Source: DASXRU01 sp034665305 (GTDB lineage Bacteria > Acidobacteriota > Blastocatellia > Pyrinomonadales > Pyrinomonadaceae). Taken from it: a stretch of DNA of 64,000 bases. A model generated the notes under the pieces. That model worked only from the letters and a program-made list of their open reading frames with translations. It did not search any database and had not been told where the DNA came from. Every line of letters starts with the position of its first letter. Within the stretch, counting starts at the first letter, position 1. Below, piece after piece: positions 50,768 to 61,129 of this stretch. Position numbers and translations under genes: made by a program. The stretch covers positions 496,001 to 560,000 of the forward strand of contig JAXDFZ010000011.1 of assembly GCA_034665305.1 (NCBI GenBank), read 5' to 3'.

Positions 50768-53212
50768 ATGAACACTTTCTTTCGCGACCTACGCTATTCG
50801 GCCCGCATGCTGGTGAAGAGCCCGGCCTTCACCTTCGTTGCGATCCTCTCGATCGCGCTGGGAATTGGCGCGAACACGGTAGTCTTCAGTGTAGTCAACG
50901 CAGTTCTGCTGAAGGCAATGCCTTTCAAAGATCCCGCTTCACTGGTTTTGCTTTGGGGGGACTCTCGCGGGTCGGAGAATCTGAAGGGACGCAATCAGGT
51001 TTCGGCCACCGACGTCGCGGACTTTCGGAAGCAAGCGACGGTGTTTGAAGACGTAGCCACGTACGCCGGCTGGTTTCCGCTGCTGTCAGGTGATGGAAAC
51101 CAGATCGTCGCTGAAAGAGTGGCTGCGATTCAGGTAGGTGACGGGTTTTTCAAAGTGATGAAAGGCGATCCGATCCTCGGGCGCGTGTTTACGCCTGAAG
51201 AGCAGCAGGACGGGAAAGATCGCGTCATCGTTTTGGGCCATGCGCTATGGCAGAACCGATTTGGCAGCGACTCCGCGATCGTGGGCAAAACGATTCAGCT
51301 GAATAGTCGCCCTTACACAGTTGTGGGCGTGATGGGCGCGGACTTTCATCCGTTGCCGTCGACGCTGGTGTCTCCCGAAGGACAGTTTTATCGCCCCGTC
51401 GCCGAAGCCTACGACGAAGCGGAAAGAGACGCGCGCCACCTGCGAGCGATCGCTCGGCTAAAGCCGGGGGTGACCACTGCGCAGGCGCAGGCGGAAGTGA
51501 GCGTCATCGCTCAGCGCCTGGAACAGGAACATCCTGTTACTAATAAAGGACAGGGCGCGAATGTCGTTTCCATCCGTGACGACACGATTGGGGGCGTCCA
51601 GCGAACGCTCGTAATGGTTTTTGGCGCGGTCTTCTTTGTCCTCCTGGTTGCGTGCGCCAATGTCGCCAACTTGCTGCTGGCGCGTTCGTCGGCCAGGCAC
51701 AAAGAGATAACTATTCGCGCGGCCATCGGCGCGGGGCGTTGGCAACTCATCCGGCAATTGCTTACGGAAAGTATCTTACTGGCGATTTGCGGGGGCGCGC
51801 TGGGATTGCTGTTCGCGACGTGGGGCACGCGTGTAATCGAACAATTCGGCGCCAAGATCAATCCGATGTTTCGGGACATCAGCATTGACGGTCGCACGCT
51901 CGCTTTCACGATTGGTCTTTCCTTACTTACTGCAGTTGTTTTCGGCCTGGCTCCGGCGCTGCAGATGTCGAAGCCAAATCTCACCGAATCGCTTAAAGAA
52001 GGCGGGCGCGGATCCGGCACCGGCGCGAGTCGCAATCGATTGCGCAGCGCCCTCGTGGTAGCTGAGATTGCCATGACGCTGATCCTCCTCGTCGGCGCCG
52101 GTTTGTTGTTGCGTACGGTGACGCGGATCACGCAGGTCGATAAGGGCTTCAACTCAGAGAACGTCCTGGCGATGAACATTGGTTTGCCGGGCTCCAAATA
52201 TCCGAAGCCGGATAACTACATCTCCTTCTATCAGCAAACAACAGAGCGCATAGCCTCACTGCCCGGGGTGAAAGCGGCGGGGATAACCAGCGTGCTGCCG
52301 CTGAGTGCGAATTTCGACGGACGCGGTCTAGCCGTGGAGGATTTCCCCAAGCCGCGCGGCGAGGAATTTAGCGTCGACTTGTATGTCGCCACGCCTGGTT
52401 ATCTGAAGGCGATGGAAATTGGACTGGCCCAGGGTCGCGCAATTAGCGACGCCGACACGAAAGACGCTCCGTTCGTAGCTTTGATCAACCGAACCATGGC
52501 GGATGAGTATTGGCCGAATCAGAATCCCCTCGGCAAGCGCGTCAGGTTTGCGGGTGGCAGCGACAATTCGCAGCCATGGCGCACCATCGTCGGAGTTGTG
52601 AATGACGTTTCGCAATACGCGCTGGATCAAAAGCCGCCGAAGCAACTCTATTTGCCGCATGCGCAGTTTCCCACCTCGACGAATACGATCGTGGTGAAGA
52701 CTACCGGTGATCCGATGAGCGTAGTTGGCGCCGTGCGGAAGGAAATTCTCGCGGTTGATAAGGACCAGGCCGTCTTTCAAATCACCACGCTCAACGAACT
52801 ATTGGGTGAATCCATTCTGGTGCGAAAGTTCTTCATGCTCTTGCTGAGTGTCTTTGCCGGCTTGGCCCTCGTGCTTGCGGCCGTCGGCATCTACGGCGTG
52901 ATGTCCTATGCCGTAACTCAGCGCACGCAGGAAATCGGGATTCGCATGGCCCTCGGCGCGCAGGCCGGGGACGTACTCAAGCTCATAGTCAAAAACGGAT
53001 TAACACTGGCGGCGATTGGTATCGCGCTGGGACTGCTGGCGGCGTTGGGCCTGACGCGCTTGATGCAGCAATTGCTGTTCGGCGTGAGTGCTACCGACGC
53101 AACTACGTTTGCGGGGGTATCGGCAGCACTGGTGATGGTCGTCTTGCTCGCTTGTTATTTGCCGGCGCGCCGGGCGACCAAAGTCGATCCGCTGGTGGCG
53201 CTCCGGAATTAG
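50768..53212 (+). CDS. ADOP-type MacB/FtsX permease 4
   Basis: 814 residues. Lead MNTFFRDLRYSARMLVKSPA. FtsX block 1 near 288 (LLVACANVANLLLARSSARH), block 2 near 690 (FAGLALVLAAVGIYGVMSYA). It ends CYLPARRATKVDPLVALRN, short of the usual YE. Its MacB domain carries a distinctive loop, VAEAYDEAERDARHLRAIAR. The start lies 10 bases past the right heptamer block, so the repeat abuts its translation start. Confidence 0.9.
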   Translation: MNTFFRDLRYSARMLVKSPAFTFVAILSIALGIGANTVVFSVVNAVLLKAMPFKDPASLVLLWGDSRGSENLKGRNQVSATDVADFRKQATVFEDVATYAGWFPLLSGDGNQIVAERVAAIQVGDGFFKVMKGDPILGRVFTPEEQQDGKDRVIVLGHALWQNRFGSDSAIVGKTIQLNSRPYTVVGVMGADFHPLPSTLVSPEGQFYRPVAEAYDEAERDARHLRAIARLKPGVTTAQAQAEVSVIAQRLEQEHPVTNKGQGANVVSIRDDTIGGVQRTLVMVFGAVFFVLLVACANVANLLLARSSARHKEITIRAAIGAGRWQLIRQLLTESILLAICGGALGLLFATWGTRVIEQFGAKINPMFRDISIDGRTLAFTIGLSLLTAVVFGLAPALQMSKPNLTESLKEGGRGSGTGASRNRLRSALVVAEIAMTLILLVGAGLLLRTVTRITQVDKGFNSENVLAMNIGLPGSKYPKPDNYISFYQQTTERIASLPGVKAAGITSVLPLSANFDGRGLAVEDFPKPRGEEFSVDLYVATPGYLKAMEIGLAQGRAISDADTKDAPFVALINRTMADEYWPNQNPLGKRVRFAGGSDNSQPWRTIVGVVNDVSQYALDQKPPKQLYLPHAQFPTSTNTIVVKTTGDPMSVVGAVRKEILAVDKDQAVFQITTLNELLGESILVRKFFMLLLSVFAGLALVLAAVGIYGVMSYAVTQRTQEIGIRMALGAQAGDVLKLIVKNGLTLAAIGIALGLLAALGLTRLMQQLLFGVSATDATTFAGVSAALVMVVLLACYLPARRATKVDPLVALRN

Positions 53213-53231
53213 TAAGCCACTTGAGAGCGAA

Positions 53232-53351
53232 TCTCATTAACACCGCACTTCAGTGCGGTGAACCACAGGGGGCTTCGACAGAAACCGTTTCAACGGTTTC
53301 AGGGATAGCAATTCGTTCTAACCACCTGACTGAAGTCAGGTGTTAATGAGA
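53232..53351. repeat. MITE-like element family C, copy 2, before ADOP 5
   Basis: 120 bp. Ends TCTCATTAACACCGCACTTC and CTGACTGAAGTCAGGTGTTA followed by ATGAGA, with the inner hairpin GAAACCGTTTCAACGGTTTC. The best preserved copy. Its two end hairpins differ (GCACTTCAGTGC, GACTGAAGTC) in ways that still allow the ends to pair. Confidence 0.82.
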
Positions 53352-53388
53352 ACGGGACGTTGCCAGCAAGATCGTTCAGGGGGATTCA

Positions 53389-55830
53389 ATGGAGAACTTG
53401 ATCAAAGACATACGTTACGGGATTCGCAGTTTGATGAAGCGGCCGGGCTTTACCGCGATTGCGATCGTCACGCTCGCGCTCGGCATTGGCGCGAACACAG
53501 CCATCTTCAGTGTGGTTAACGCTGTTCTGCTGCGGCCTTTGCCGTTCCCGGATCCCGATCGCCTCGTGATGATTTGGGAGGATGCAGCCTTTGCCGGCTT
53601 TCCCCGCAACACGCCCGCGCCGGCGGACTACGTCGATGTGAAAAATCAGAACACCGTGTTTGCGGACATGGCCGCGATGGACATGCGCACTTTCAACCTC
53701 ACGGGCGATGGCGAGCCGGAGAAAGTCGAAGCGCGCGGTGTTACGGCCAGTTTCTTTCCGCTCCTGGGAGTTAAGCCCGCGTTAGGCCGTTGGTTTGTTG
53801 CCGACGAAGACAAGCCGGGAGCGACGCACGTTGCGATGATCAATTACAACCTGTGGCAGCAACGCTACGGTGGTGACCCCAGCATCATTGGTCGCGAACT
53901 GTCACTTAACGGAGAAAAATATCAGGTCATCGGCGTGATGCCCGCGGGCTTCCAATTCCTGGATAGCAAGATCGGTATCTGGGTGCCTATCGCTTTTACC
54001 GCCGAAGGTTTGGCTTCGCGCGGCCGTCACTATCTGACCGTTGTCGCGCGCATGAAGCCGGGCGTCACGTTTGCGCAAGCCGATGCCGAAGTGCGCACGA
54101 TTCACAAACGCATCGCACAGGACAATCCGGAAAATGCGGGACGGGTTGCCGGGTATGCTTTGCCGTTGCGTGATCAAGTATCAGGCGATCTTCGCCGCCC
54201 GTTAATGGTGTTGCTGGTAGCGGTGGCGTTTGTCCTCCTGATTGCCTGCGCGAACATCGCCAACCTGTTGTTGTCGCGCGCGGCCAGCCGCCGCCGTGAG
54301 ATGGCTGTGCGCGCCGCGTTGGGTGCCAGCCGGATGCGCCTGATGCGACAGTTGCTGGTCGAGAGTCTCCTGCTGTCTGCCGTCGGCTGCCTCTGCGGAT
54401 TGTTGTTGGCGACGTGGAGTTTCGCTTTCCTGCAGCGACTGATTCCCGATGGCCTTGCCACCTCAACTTCGCTGGGCATCGATTTGCCGGTGCTCGGTTT
54501 CACGGTGGTGGTTACGTTGTTGACCGCGGTGATCTTCGGTCTGGCTCCTGCCTTTCAGGCGTCGCGAATCGATCTTAACGAAGCTTTGAAACAAGGTGGT
54601 GGACGTTCGGGTTTGAACGCCGGCGGGAACCGTTTGCGCAGCGCGATGGTGGTTGCGGAAGTTGCGCTCGCCCTGGTGTTGCTGGTCGGCGCCGGACTGC
54701 TAATTCAAACCTTCCTCAAACTCCGCGAACAGTATTCCGGGTTGCGGCCGGAAAGCGTCTTGACACTGAGGACTGTTTTGTCTCGCAGCAAATATCCGGA
54801 GCATGCCCAGCGCATCAATTTCTACAAACAGGTTTTGGATCGCATGAAATCTCTGCCGGGGGTGGTTTCGGCTGGCTATGCGACGACCGTGCCTCTCGCC
54901 GTTAGAGGCGGGACCAGCGGATTCTCGATCGAAGGCCGGGTGGTCGAGCAGTTGACCGCCCAGGGCCTCGCGTACGACGCGAATCATCGTCAGGTTAGTG
55001 CGGATTATCTCAAGACGATGGGCATTCCCATTCAACAGGGCCGCGCGTTCACCGATGCCGACAACGAACAGTCGATTCCTGTCGGCATCATCAACGAAAC
55101 GATGGCCCACCAGTATTGGCCCGGCGAGAATCCGCTGGGCAAACGCTTCAAACTTGGCGACCCGAGCGACAACGAAGTTCCGTGGGTGACGATCGTGGGA
55201 GTCGCGGGCGACGTACGCCAGATGGGCGTCGATGAACCGGTAAAGCCGGAGATGTATTTTCCGTACCAGCAAGGCATTGAGCCGTTTTATGCGCCGCGCG
55301 ATCTCGCCATTCGTACTTCGGTCGATCCGTTGAGTCTCGTCGCCACCGCCAGTAATGAAATTCATCAGGTTGATCCCGATCAACCGATCTCGAATGTTCG
55401 GACCATGGACCAGGTGCTGGGTGAAGAAACTTCGGCGCGACGACTCGGCATGACGTTGTTAACGATCTTTGCCGGGCTGGCGCTGCTGTTGGCGACGTTG
55501 GGAATCTATGGCGTGCTGGCTTACTTCGTGGTCCAACACACTCAGGAGATTGGCGTGCGCATGGCGCTGGGAGCGCAACGCAGCAACATCCTCGCCCTCG
55601 TGTTGAAGAAGGGAATGGGGCTGACCCTGCTGGGCATCGGCATAGGTTTGGCGGCCGCGTTCGCGCTGACAAGGTTGATGGCCAGCCTCTTGTACGGCAT
55701 TGGCTCAACCGATCCCGTTACTTACGGAGCTATTGCGTTGCTGCTAACGATCGTGGCCCTGCTCGCGTGTTACCTGCCGGCGCGGCGCGCGACGAAGGTC
55801 GATCCGATGACCGCCCTGATGTACGAGTAG
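53389..55830 (+). CDS. ADOP-type MacB/FtsX permease 5
   Basis: 813 residues. Lead MENLIKDIRYGIRSLMKRPG. FtsX block 1 near 280 (LLIACANIANLLLSRAASRR) and block 2 near 688 (FAGLALLLATLGIYGVLAYF). It ends CYLPARRATKVDPMTALMYE, the most changed tail of the set (PMTALM for PLVALR). The second FtsX block has VVQHTQEIGVRMALG where the other copies mostly have TQRT. The start follows the family C element by 37 bases, with GGGG as a weak ribosome site. Confidence 0.9.
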   Translation: MENLIKDIRYGIRSLMKRPGFTAIAIVTLALGIGANTAIFSVVNAVLLRPLPFPDPDRLVMIWEDAAFAGFPRNTPAPADYVDVKNQNTVFADMAAMDMRTFNLTGDGEPEKVEARGVTASFFPLLGVKPALGRWFVADEDKPGATHVAMINYNLWQQRYGGDPSIIGRELSLNGEKYQVIGVMPAGFQFLDSKIGIWVPIAFTAEGLASRGRHYLTVVARMKPGVTFAQADAEVRTIHKRIAQDNPENAGRVAGYALPLRDQVSGDLRRPLMVLLVAVAFVLLIACANIANLLLSRAASRRREMAVRAALGASRMRLMRQLLVESLLLSAVGCLCGLLLATWSFAFLQRLIPDGLATSTSLGIDLPVLGFTVVVTLLTAVIFGLAPAFQASRIDLNEALKQGGGRSGLNAGGNRLRSAMVVAEVALALVLLVGAGLLIQTFLKLREQYSGLRPESVLTLRTVLSRSKYPEHAQRINFYKQVLDRMKSLPGVVSAGYATTVPLAVRGGTSGFSIEGRVVEQLTAQGLAYDANHRQVSADYLKTMGIPIQQGRAFTDADNEQSIPVGIINETMAHQYWPGENPLGKRFKLGDPSDNEVPWVTIVGVAGDVRQMGVDEPVKPEMYFPYQQGIEPFYAPRDLAIRTSVDPLSLVATASNEIHQVDPDQPISNVRTMDQVLGEETSARRLGMTLLTIFAGLALLLATLGIYGVLAYFVVQHTQEIGVRMALGAQRSNILALVLKKGMGLTLLGIGIGLAAAFALTRLMASLLYGIGSTDPVTYGAIALLLTIVALLACYLPARRATKVDPMTALMYE

Positions 55831-55865
55831 GCCAGAACTGCTGCGGTAGCGGGCGGGCCAGAGAA

Positions 55866-56070
55866 GCCGACGCGTAGCGTCGACTGAGTTTAGCCCGGCC
55901 TTTCAAGGCCGGGGCCGAGGATCCTTAAAAGGGGATCCGTCGCGTAGCGACGGAGTGAAGAGGGCGAAGTTCCTCATGGCGTCGCTGACGCGACGCGGTA
56001 GCTGATGATTTGCTTGGCTCCCGGCCTTGAAAGGCCGGGCAAAAGTCACTTCGACGCTCACGCGTCGAAA
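55866..56070. repeat. inverted-repeat element family E, before ADOP 6
   Basis: Left end CGACGCGTAGCGTCG and GCCCGGCCTTTCAAGGCCGG; right end CCCGGCCTTGAAAGGCCGGG and CGACGCTCACGCGTCG. The ends pair with each other over about 45 bp and each contains two hairpins. The centre adds GGATCC and GTCGCG palindromes. About 205 bp in all. Confidence 0.82.
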
Positions 56071-56091
56071 TCGGATCGGGGAGGACGCAAG

Positions 56092-58503
56092 GTGGAAACA
56101 TTGTTTCAGGATCTGCGCTATGGCATTCGTGGCTTGCTAAAACGGCCCGGATTCTTTGCCATTGCCGTGCTCACGCTGGCGCTGGGGATCGGCGCCAACA
56201 CCGCGATGTTCACGACAGTGAACGCGGTGTTGCTGCGGCCCCTCTCCTATCCGGATTCGGAAAAACTGGTGCTGCTGATGGGCGTCAACCCGGCAAAGGG
56301 AATCACGCAAAGCAACATGTCGGTCCCGGACCTTGCTGACTGGCAAGCCCAGAGCCAAACGTTTGAGCAGATCGCAGGATTCATCAGCGGCGGTTCATTG
56401 CTGGCTAGCGGTGAAGAGACCGAGCGCGTTCGGGCCACGAGTGTCTCTGCAGGCTTCTTTCCCATTATGAAGGTCAACGCTGCCCAGGGGCGCGCGTTAC
56501 AGGCTGAAGACATGCAGAAAGGCCGCGATCCAGTTGTCGTTTTAAGTCACGGACTGTGGCAACGACGCTTCGGTGGGAACGCGAACATCGTCGGCAGTCA
56601 GGTCGCTCTCGGCGGCAAGAGCGCAACGGTCGTTGGAGTGATGCCGCCGTCATTCGACTACCCGCAGCAGTCAGAATTGTGGGTTCCTTTTCCTCTCGAT
56701 GCCGCGGCAGAGCGGCGTGACAATCGCTACATCGGTGTCGTCGCTCGCTTGAAACCCGGCGGCACCGTGCAGCAGGCGCAGAGTGAACTTGACGCAATCA
56801 ACCAGCGATTGGGCGAGACCTATGGCGAAACAAATTCCGGGTGGTCGGTGCGCGTTACAAATCTACGCGAGCAACTGGTGGGCGCGGTGCGTTCTTCGCT
56901 CCTGATCCTGTTGGGCGCCGTCGCGTTTGTCTTGCTCATTGCCTGTGCGAATGTCGCCAACCTGCTACTGGCGCGGGCGTCCGCGCGGCAAAAAGAGATC
57001 GCAGTGCGCACAGCTTTGGGTGCCAGTCGCTTTCAAATCATCCGGCAACTACTTACCGAAAGCGTTCTGCTGTCGGTGATCGGCGGGGCGATCGGGCTGG
57101 GGCTGAGTGTCTGGCTGACACGGTTGCTGATTTCCGTGAGCCCGGCAAACAGCCCCCGTTTCGACGAGATTCAAATGGACGGGCGCGTATTTCTGTTCAC
57201 GCTCGGCGTCACCGTTATCACCGGCTTGGTGTTTGGCCTGGCGCCGGCGCTGCAAACATCGCGGCCGGATCTGAATGACACTTTGAAAGAAAGCGGACGA
57301 CGCGGTTCGGGCGGCGAGCGCCACAATCGTTTGGGAAGTCTCTTGATCGTATCGGAGATCGCTTTGTCATTCATGCTTTTGGTCGGCGCGGGCCTGTTGA
57401 TCAAAAGCTTCATGCGCGTGCGCGATGTCAGTCCCGGCTTCAATGCGGCAAATGTGCTGACGATGCGTTTATCGGCGACGCCAGGGAAATATGCGTCGGG
57501 CGAACCGCGGGCCCAACTCTACCGGCAGGTAATGGAGAAGGTGAAGAGCGTGCCGGGCGTGGAGGCAGCCGGCGCGGTGCTCAGTCTGCCGCTCGGCGGC
57601 GATACCTTCAATGTCGGCCGTTCATATATTCGCGAGGGCCGGCCGTTCACGCCAGAAGAATCCGCTAACGCCAGTTATCTCGTGATCACCCCGGATTATT
57701 TTCGGGCACTGCAGATCCCTTTGTCAGCAGGCCGCACTTTCAACGATCAAGATACAAGTCAATCGCCAAAGGTCGTAATCGTCAACCAGACCATGGCGCG
57801 GCAGTTATGGCCGGGTGAAAGCCCCGTGGGCAAGCGCATCACCGTTTGGCGCGATGAAAAGTTCGCTCGCGAAATAGTGGGCGTGGTCGGCGATACCAAG
57901 CCATCGCTTGATACTCCCGCCGATTCTGAGATGTACGTGCCTTACGCGCAGGACGCCAACTGGGGCAGCCTGACATTGGCGATGAGAACTTCAGGCGATC
58001 CCGCAAACCTGGCAGGCGCCGTGAGAAATGAAATCAAGACTGTCGATAAGACCCTCGCGCTTTATAACGTCAAAACATTGGCGGACGTTGTCGGCACTGA
58101 CGTCGCGCCGAGACGTAGTTCGATGCTGTTGTTCAGCGCTTTTGCGATCGTCGCGCTGTTGCTTTCCATGATCGGGATTTATGGCGTGACGGCTTATTAC
58201 GTAACTCAACGCACGCACGAAATCGGCATTCGCATGGCGCTGGGCGCACAGCTGCGCGACGTGCTTACGCTCGTGCTGAAGCGCGGCGTGACTTTGGCTG
58301 TGGTGGGAATCGGTGTGGGCGTTGCGGGCGCACTGGCCCTGACACGGCTGTTGTCATCGTTGCTGTTCGGAGTCGCGCCGGTGGACGTGGTGACTTTCAC
58401 CAGCGTGTCGGTTTCCCTGGTCGCCGTTGCCGCGCTGGCGTGTTACATCCCCGCGCGCCGGGCCACGAAAGTCGATCCGTTGGAGGCACTGAGGTACGAA
58501 TAG
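56092..58503 (+). CDS. ADOP-type MacB/FtsX permease 6
   Basis: 803 residues from GTG 56092, which has GGGGAGG about 7 bases upstream; the lead VETLFQDLRYGIRGLLKRPG begins there. The frame to 56005 runs through the repeat. FtsX block 1 near 278 (LLIACANVANLLLARASARQ) and block 2 near 676 (FAIVALLLSMIGIYGVTAYY). It ends CYIPARRATKVDPLEALRYE, with Glu for Val. It is the only copy with a GTG start. Confidence 0.89.
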   Translation: METLFQDLRYGIRGLLKRPGFFAIAVLTLALGIGANTAMFTTVNAVLLRPLSYPDSEKLVLLMGVNPAKGITQSNMSVPDLADWQAQSQTFEQIAGFISGGSLLASGEETERVRATSVSAGFFPIMKVNAAQGRALQAEDMQKGRDPVVVLSHGLWQRRFGGNANIVGSQVALGGKSATVVGVMPPSFDYPQQSELWVPFPLDAAAERRDNRYIGVVARLKPGGTVQQAQSELDAINQRLGETYGETNSGWSVRVTNLREQLVGAVRSSLLILLGAVAFVLLIACANVANLLLARASARQKEIAVRTALGASRFQIIRQLLTESVLLSVIGGAIGLGLSVWLTRLLISVSPANSPRFDEIQMDGRVFLFTLGVTVITGLVFGLAPALQTSRPDLNDTLKESGRRGSGGERHNRLGSLLIVSEIALSFMLLVGAGLLIKSFMRVRDVSPGFNAANVLTMRLSATPGKYASGEPRAQLYRQVMEKVKSVPGVEAAGAVLSLPLGGDTFNVGRSYIREGRPFTPEESANASYLVITPDYFRALQIPLSAGRTFNDQDTSQSPKVVIVNQTMARQLWPGESPVGKRITVWRDEKFAREIVGVVGDTKPSLDTPADSEMYVPYAQDANWGSLTLAMRTSGDPANLAGAVRNEIKTVDKTLALYNVKTLADVVGTDVAPRRSSMLLFSAFAIVALLLSMIGIYGVTAYYVTQRTHEIGIRMALGAQLRDVLTLVLKRGVTLAVVGIGVGVAGALALTRLLSSLLFGVAPVDVVTFTSVSVSLVAVAALACYIPARRATKVDPLEALRYE

Positions 58504-58519
58504 AGGCTAGACGGCAGTC

Positions 58520-58643
58520 TCACCTCTCAAGTCTCAAGTCTCAGGAGTGCGGTGCTTGAGTGCTTGAATATAGAGGCTGAAAACCCAGAACAGGAATCGA
58601 AACTTGAGATTGTGAGATGTGAGATGTGAGACCTGAGACCTTA
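58520..58643. repeat. heptamer repeat family D, copy 2, before ADOP 7
   Basis: CTCAAGTCTCAAGTCTCAGG on the left and CTTGAGATTGTGAGATGTGA with GAGACCTGAGACC on the right. Less regular than copy 1, but the same heptamers and the same inverted plan. Confidence 0.7.
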
Positions 58644-58670
58644 ATTAGCCTCCAGTCTCTATCAAAAGAT

Positions 58671-61118
58671 ATGCAAAGTCTGCTTCAAGATCTTCGTTAC
58701 GGTTTTCGGCTGATGGCAAAGAAGCCGGCCTTCTCTGCCGTCGTCATACTGACGTTGGCGCTCGGCATCGGCGCCAACACAGCGATTTTCAGTGTGGTCC
58801 AGGCGGTATTGTTGAAACCGCTGCCGCTGGCCGAGCCGGACAGGGTTGTAACTTTCTGGCTGTCGGCGCCCGCTAAGAAATTGCCGGAGGTCAACCTCAC
58901 GCCGGGCCTGTTTGCGACGTTTCGTGATCGCAGCAGCACTCTGGAAAAAATCGCAATCTACGAGACCGGAAGCGCCACGCTGACCGGTCACGGTGAGCCC
59001 GAGCAGTTGAATGCCGCCGCCGTTAGCTCTGACTATTTTCCAAGCCTCGGCCTGACTCCGATTCGCGGGCGCACTTTCCTGCCGGGTGAAGACCAGCCGG
59101 GAAAAGGAAACGTCGCCATCCTTAGTTACGAACTCTGGCAGAGACGTTTTGGTGGCGCGGAAGTCGTGGGCCAATCCGTCAATCTCGATAACGCGCCGAT
59201 GACCATCGTCGGCGTCATGCCGCCGGACACCAGGTTCCCTAATCATGGCGAACAGTCCGGATTTCCCAATCACGTCGATGTGTGGCTTTCACTGGCTGTC
59301 AATCGGGCCAATATCGGTTACTGGAGTTACGCCGCCATCGGAAGACTAAAACCAGGCGTTCAACTCCATGACGCTCAGCGCGAGCTGCAATCTGTCTGGC
59401 AGGATTTTGCCAGCGAACATGATGCGGAACTGGGAGCGGGATCGCTCGGTCCCGGAGCTTTCATCGTGATGGTGCCGCTGAAAGAACGCATTGTGGGAAA
59501 CGTGCGAGCGCCGTTGTTGGTGCTGCTCGTCGGCGCCGGTCTGGTGCTGTTGATTGCGTGCGCCAACATTGCCAACCTGCTGCTGGCCCGCGCCAATCTA
59601 CGAAACCGCGAAATCGCTTTGCGCCGCTGTGTCGGTGCTGCGCCGGGCCGAATCATTAGACAGCTAATGACCGAGAGTCTCCTGCTTGCGGGCCTCGGCG
59701 GCGCCGGGGGATTGTTGCTCGCTGCGTGGGCCCTCGCGTTGATTCGCGGCGCGCCGGGATTGGAAGTTCCGCTGCTCGAATCGGTGCAGCTCGATCCGAA
59801 AGTTTTTCTGTTCACCGTCGGGATTGCCATGCTGACCGGTGTCGTCTTCGGTCTGGCTCCGGCGCTGCGCGGCGCGCGTTTCAATTTGCAGGAAGTCATT
59901 AAGGAAGGCGCCCGCGGTTCTGCCGCGCGCGGTAGTCGCCGCCTGGGAGACGCGTTCGTAGTTTCACAGATTGCATTATCGCTCGTCTTACTGATCGGTT
60001 CAGCGTTATTGGTTCGGAGTTTCCGCAACCTGATGGCAGTCGATCCCGGCTTCCAGGCGAACAACGTCTTATCAGCGACGCTGTCCCTGCCAAAGTCGCG
60101 TTACGCCGACGATACAAAAGTCCGCGCCTTTTATTCGGAGTTACTTGAACGAGTGCAGCGCACCGCCGGCGTTAGTTTCGCTGGCTTGTGCCAGGTTGTG
60201 CCTTTCAGCGGCGGCGGTGGCGGTTACGCGTTTACGGTCGAGGGTTACGTGCCCAGAGCGGGCGAGCCGGCGCGTGATGCATGGCGGCGCGGCGTGACGC
60301 CTGACTACTTCAGGACCATGGGCATACCGGTGCTGAAGGGAAGGTCATTTGAAAGTCGCGACACGGAAACTTCAGAGCGGGTAACTGTCGTCGATGAAAA
60401 ACTGGCAAAAGAATACTGGCCCGATCAGGACCCGCTCGGCAAACGCATTAAGACTGGTGGCCTCAACAGCAATGCGCCGTGGCTCACAGTTGTCGGAGTG
60501 GCGCGCAGCGTCAAGAATCGCCGGCTCGACGAGAACCCAAAATTCTACATCTACCAACCGTTCTCGCAGTGGACCCAGCGCGAAACTTCGGTAGTGGTGC
60601 GGACGACCGTCGATCCGCACTCCATTACTTCCAACTTGCGCAACCACGTTGCGGCGCTCGATCCCGAACTGCCGTTGTTCGACATTGAAACTGTAGAAGA
60701 GACGGTGGCGCGATCCGTCAGCACCCGGCGCGTTGCCAGTATGTTGCTGACGGGATTTGCGGCAACGGCTTTGTTGCTCGCGGTGATCGGTATCTACGGC
60801 GTAATCGCTTTGAACGTTAGCAGCCGCACCAGTGAATTCGGCATTCGGTTGGCGCTGGGCGCCCAACCCCGAAACATTCTGCAGATGGTTTTGTTCAGCG
60901 GCATGCGCGTCGCCGCGTTGGGCATTGTGATTGGTGTTGGCGCCGCATTCTTACTGGCTCGCTTAATTGAAAAGATGTTGTTCGGAGTTACACCTAACGA
61001 TCCGTTGACTTTCATTTCAGTCACCGCGTTGCTGGCCATGGCAGCATTGGCGGCGTCCTTGATACCCGCACGCCGGGCCACGAAGGTCGATCCACTCGTA
61101 GCGCTGAGGTATGAATGA
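58671..61118 (+). CDS. ADOP-type MacB/FtsX permease 7
   Basis: 815 residues, the longest copy. Lead MQSLLQDLRYGFRLMAKKPA. FtsX block 1 near 285 (LLIACANIANLLLARANLRN) with RRCVGAAPGRIIRQ in place of the usual RxALGASRxRI. Block 2 is near 691 (ATALLLAVIGIYGVIALNVS) and then RTSEFGIRLALG. It ends LIPARRATKVDPLVALRYE. The charged coupling segment after block 1 is the most divergent of the set, which could mean a different ATPase partner. A GTG or ATG upstream at 58626 is less likely. Confidence 0.9.
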   Translation: MQSLLQDLRYGFRLMAKKPAFSAVVILTLALGIGANTAIFSVVQAVLLKPLPLAEPDRVVTFWLSAPAKKLPEVNLTPGLFATFRDRSSTLEKIAIYETGSATLTGHGEPEQLNAAAVSSDYFPSLGLTPIRGRTFLPGEDQPGKGNVAILSYELWQRRFGGAEVVGQSVNLDNAPMTIVGVMPPDTRFPNHGEQSGFPNHVDVWLSLAVNRANIGYWSYAAIGRLKPGVQLHDAQRELQSVWQDFASEHDAELGAGSLGPGAFIVMVPLKERIVGNVRAPLLVLLVGAGLVLLIACANIANLLLARANLRNREIALRRCVGAAPGRIIRQLMTESLLLAGLGGAGGLLLAAWALALIRGAPGLEVPLLESVQLDPKVFLFTVGIAMLTGVVFGLAPALRGARFNLQEVIKEGARGSAARGSRRLGDAFVVSQIALSLVLLIGSALLVRSFRNLMAVDPGFQANNVLSATLSLPKSRYADDTKVRAFYSELLERVQRTAGVSFAGLCQVVPFSGGGGGYAFTVEGYVPRAGEPARDAWRRGVTPDYFRTMGIPVLKGRSFESRDTETSERVTVVDEKLAKEYWPDQDPLGKRIKTGGLNSNAPWLTVVGVARSVKNRRLDENPKFYIYQPFSQWTQRETSVVVRTTVDPHSITSNLRNHVAALDPELPLFDIETVEETVARSVSTRRVASMLLTGFAATALLLAVIGIYGVIALNVSSRTSEFGIRLALGAQPRNILQMVLFSGMRVAALGIVIGVGAAFLLARLIEKMLFGVTPNDPLTFISVTALLAMAALAASLIPARRATKVDPLVALRYE

Positions 61119-61129
61119 AACGAGGAACG

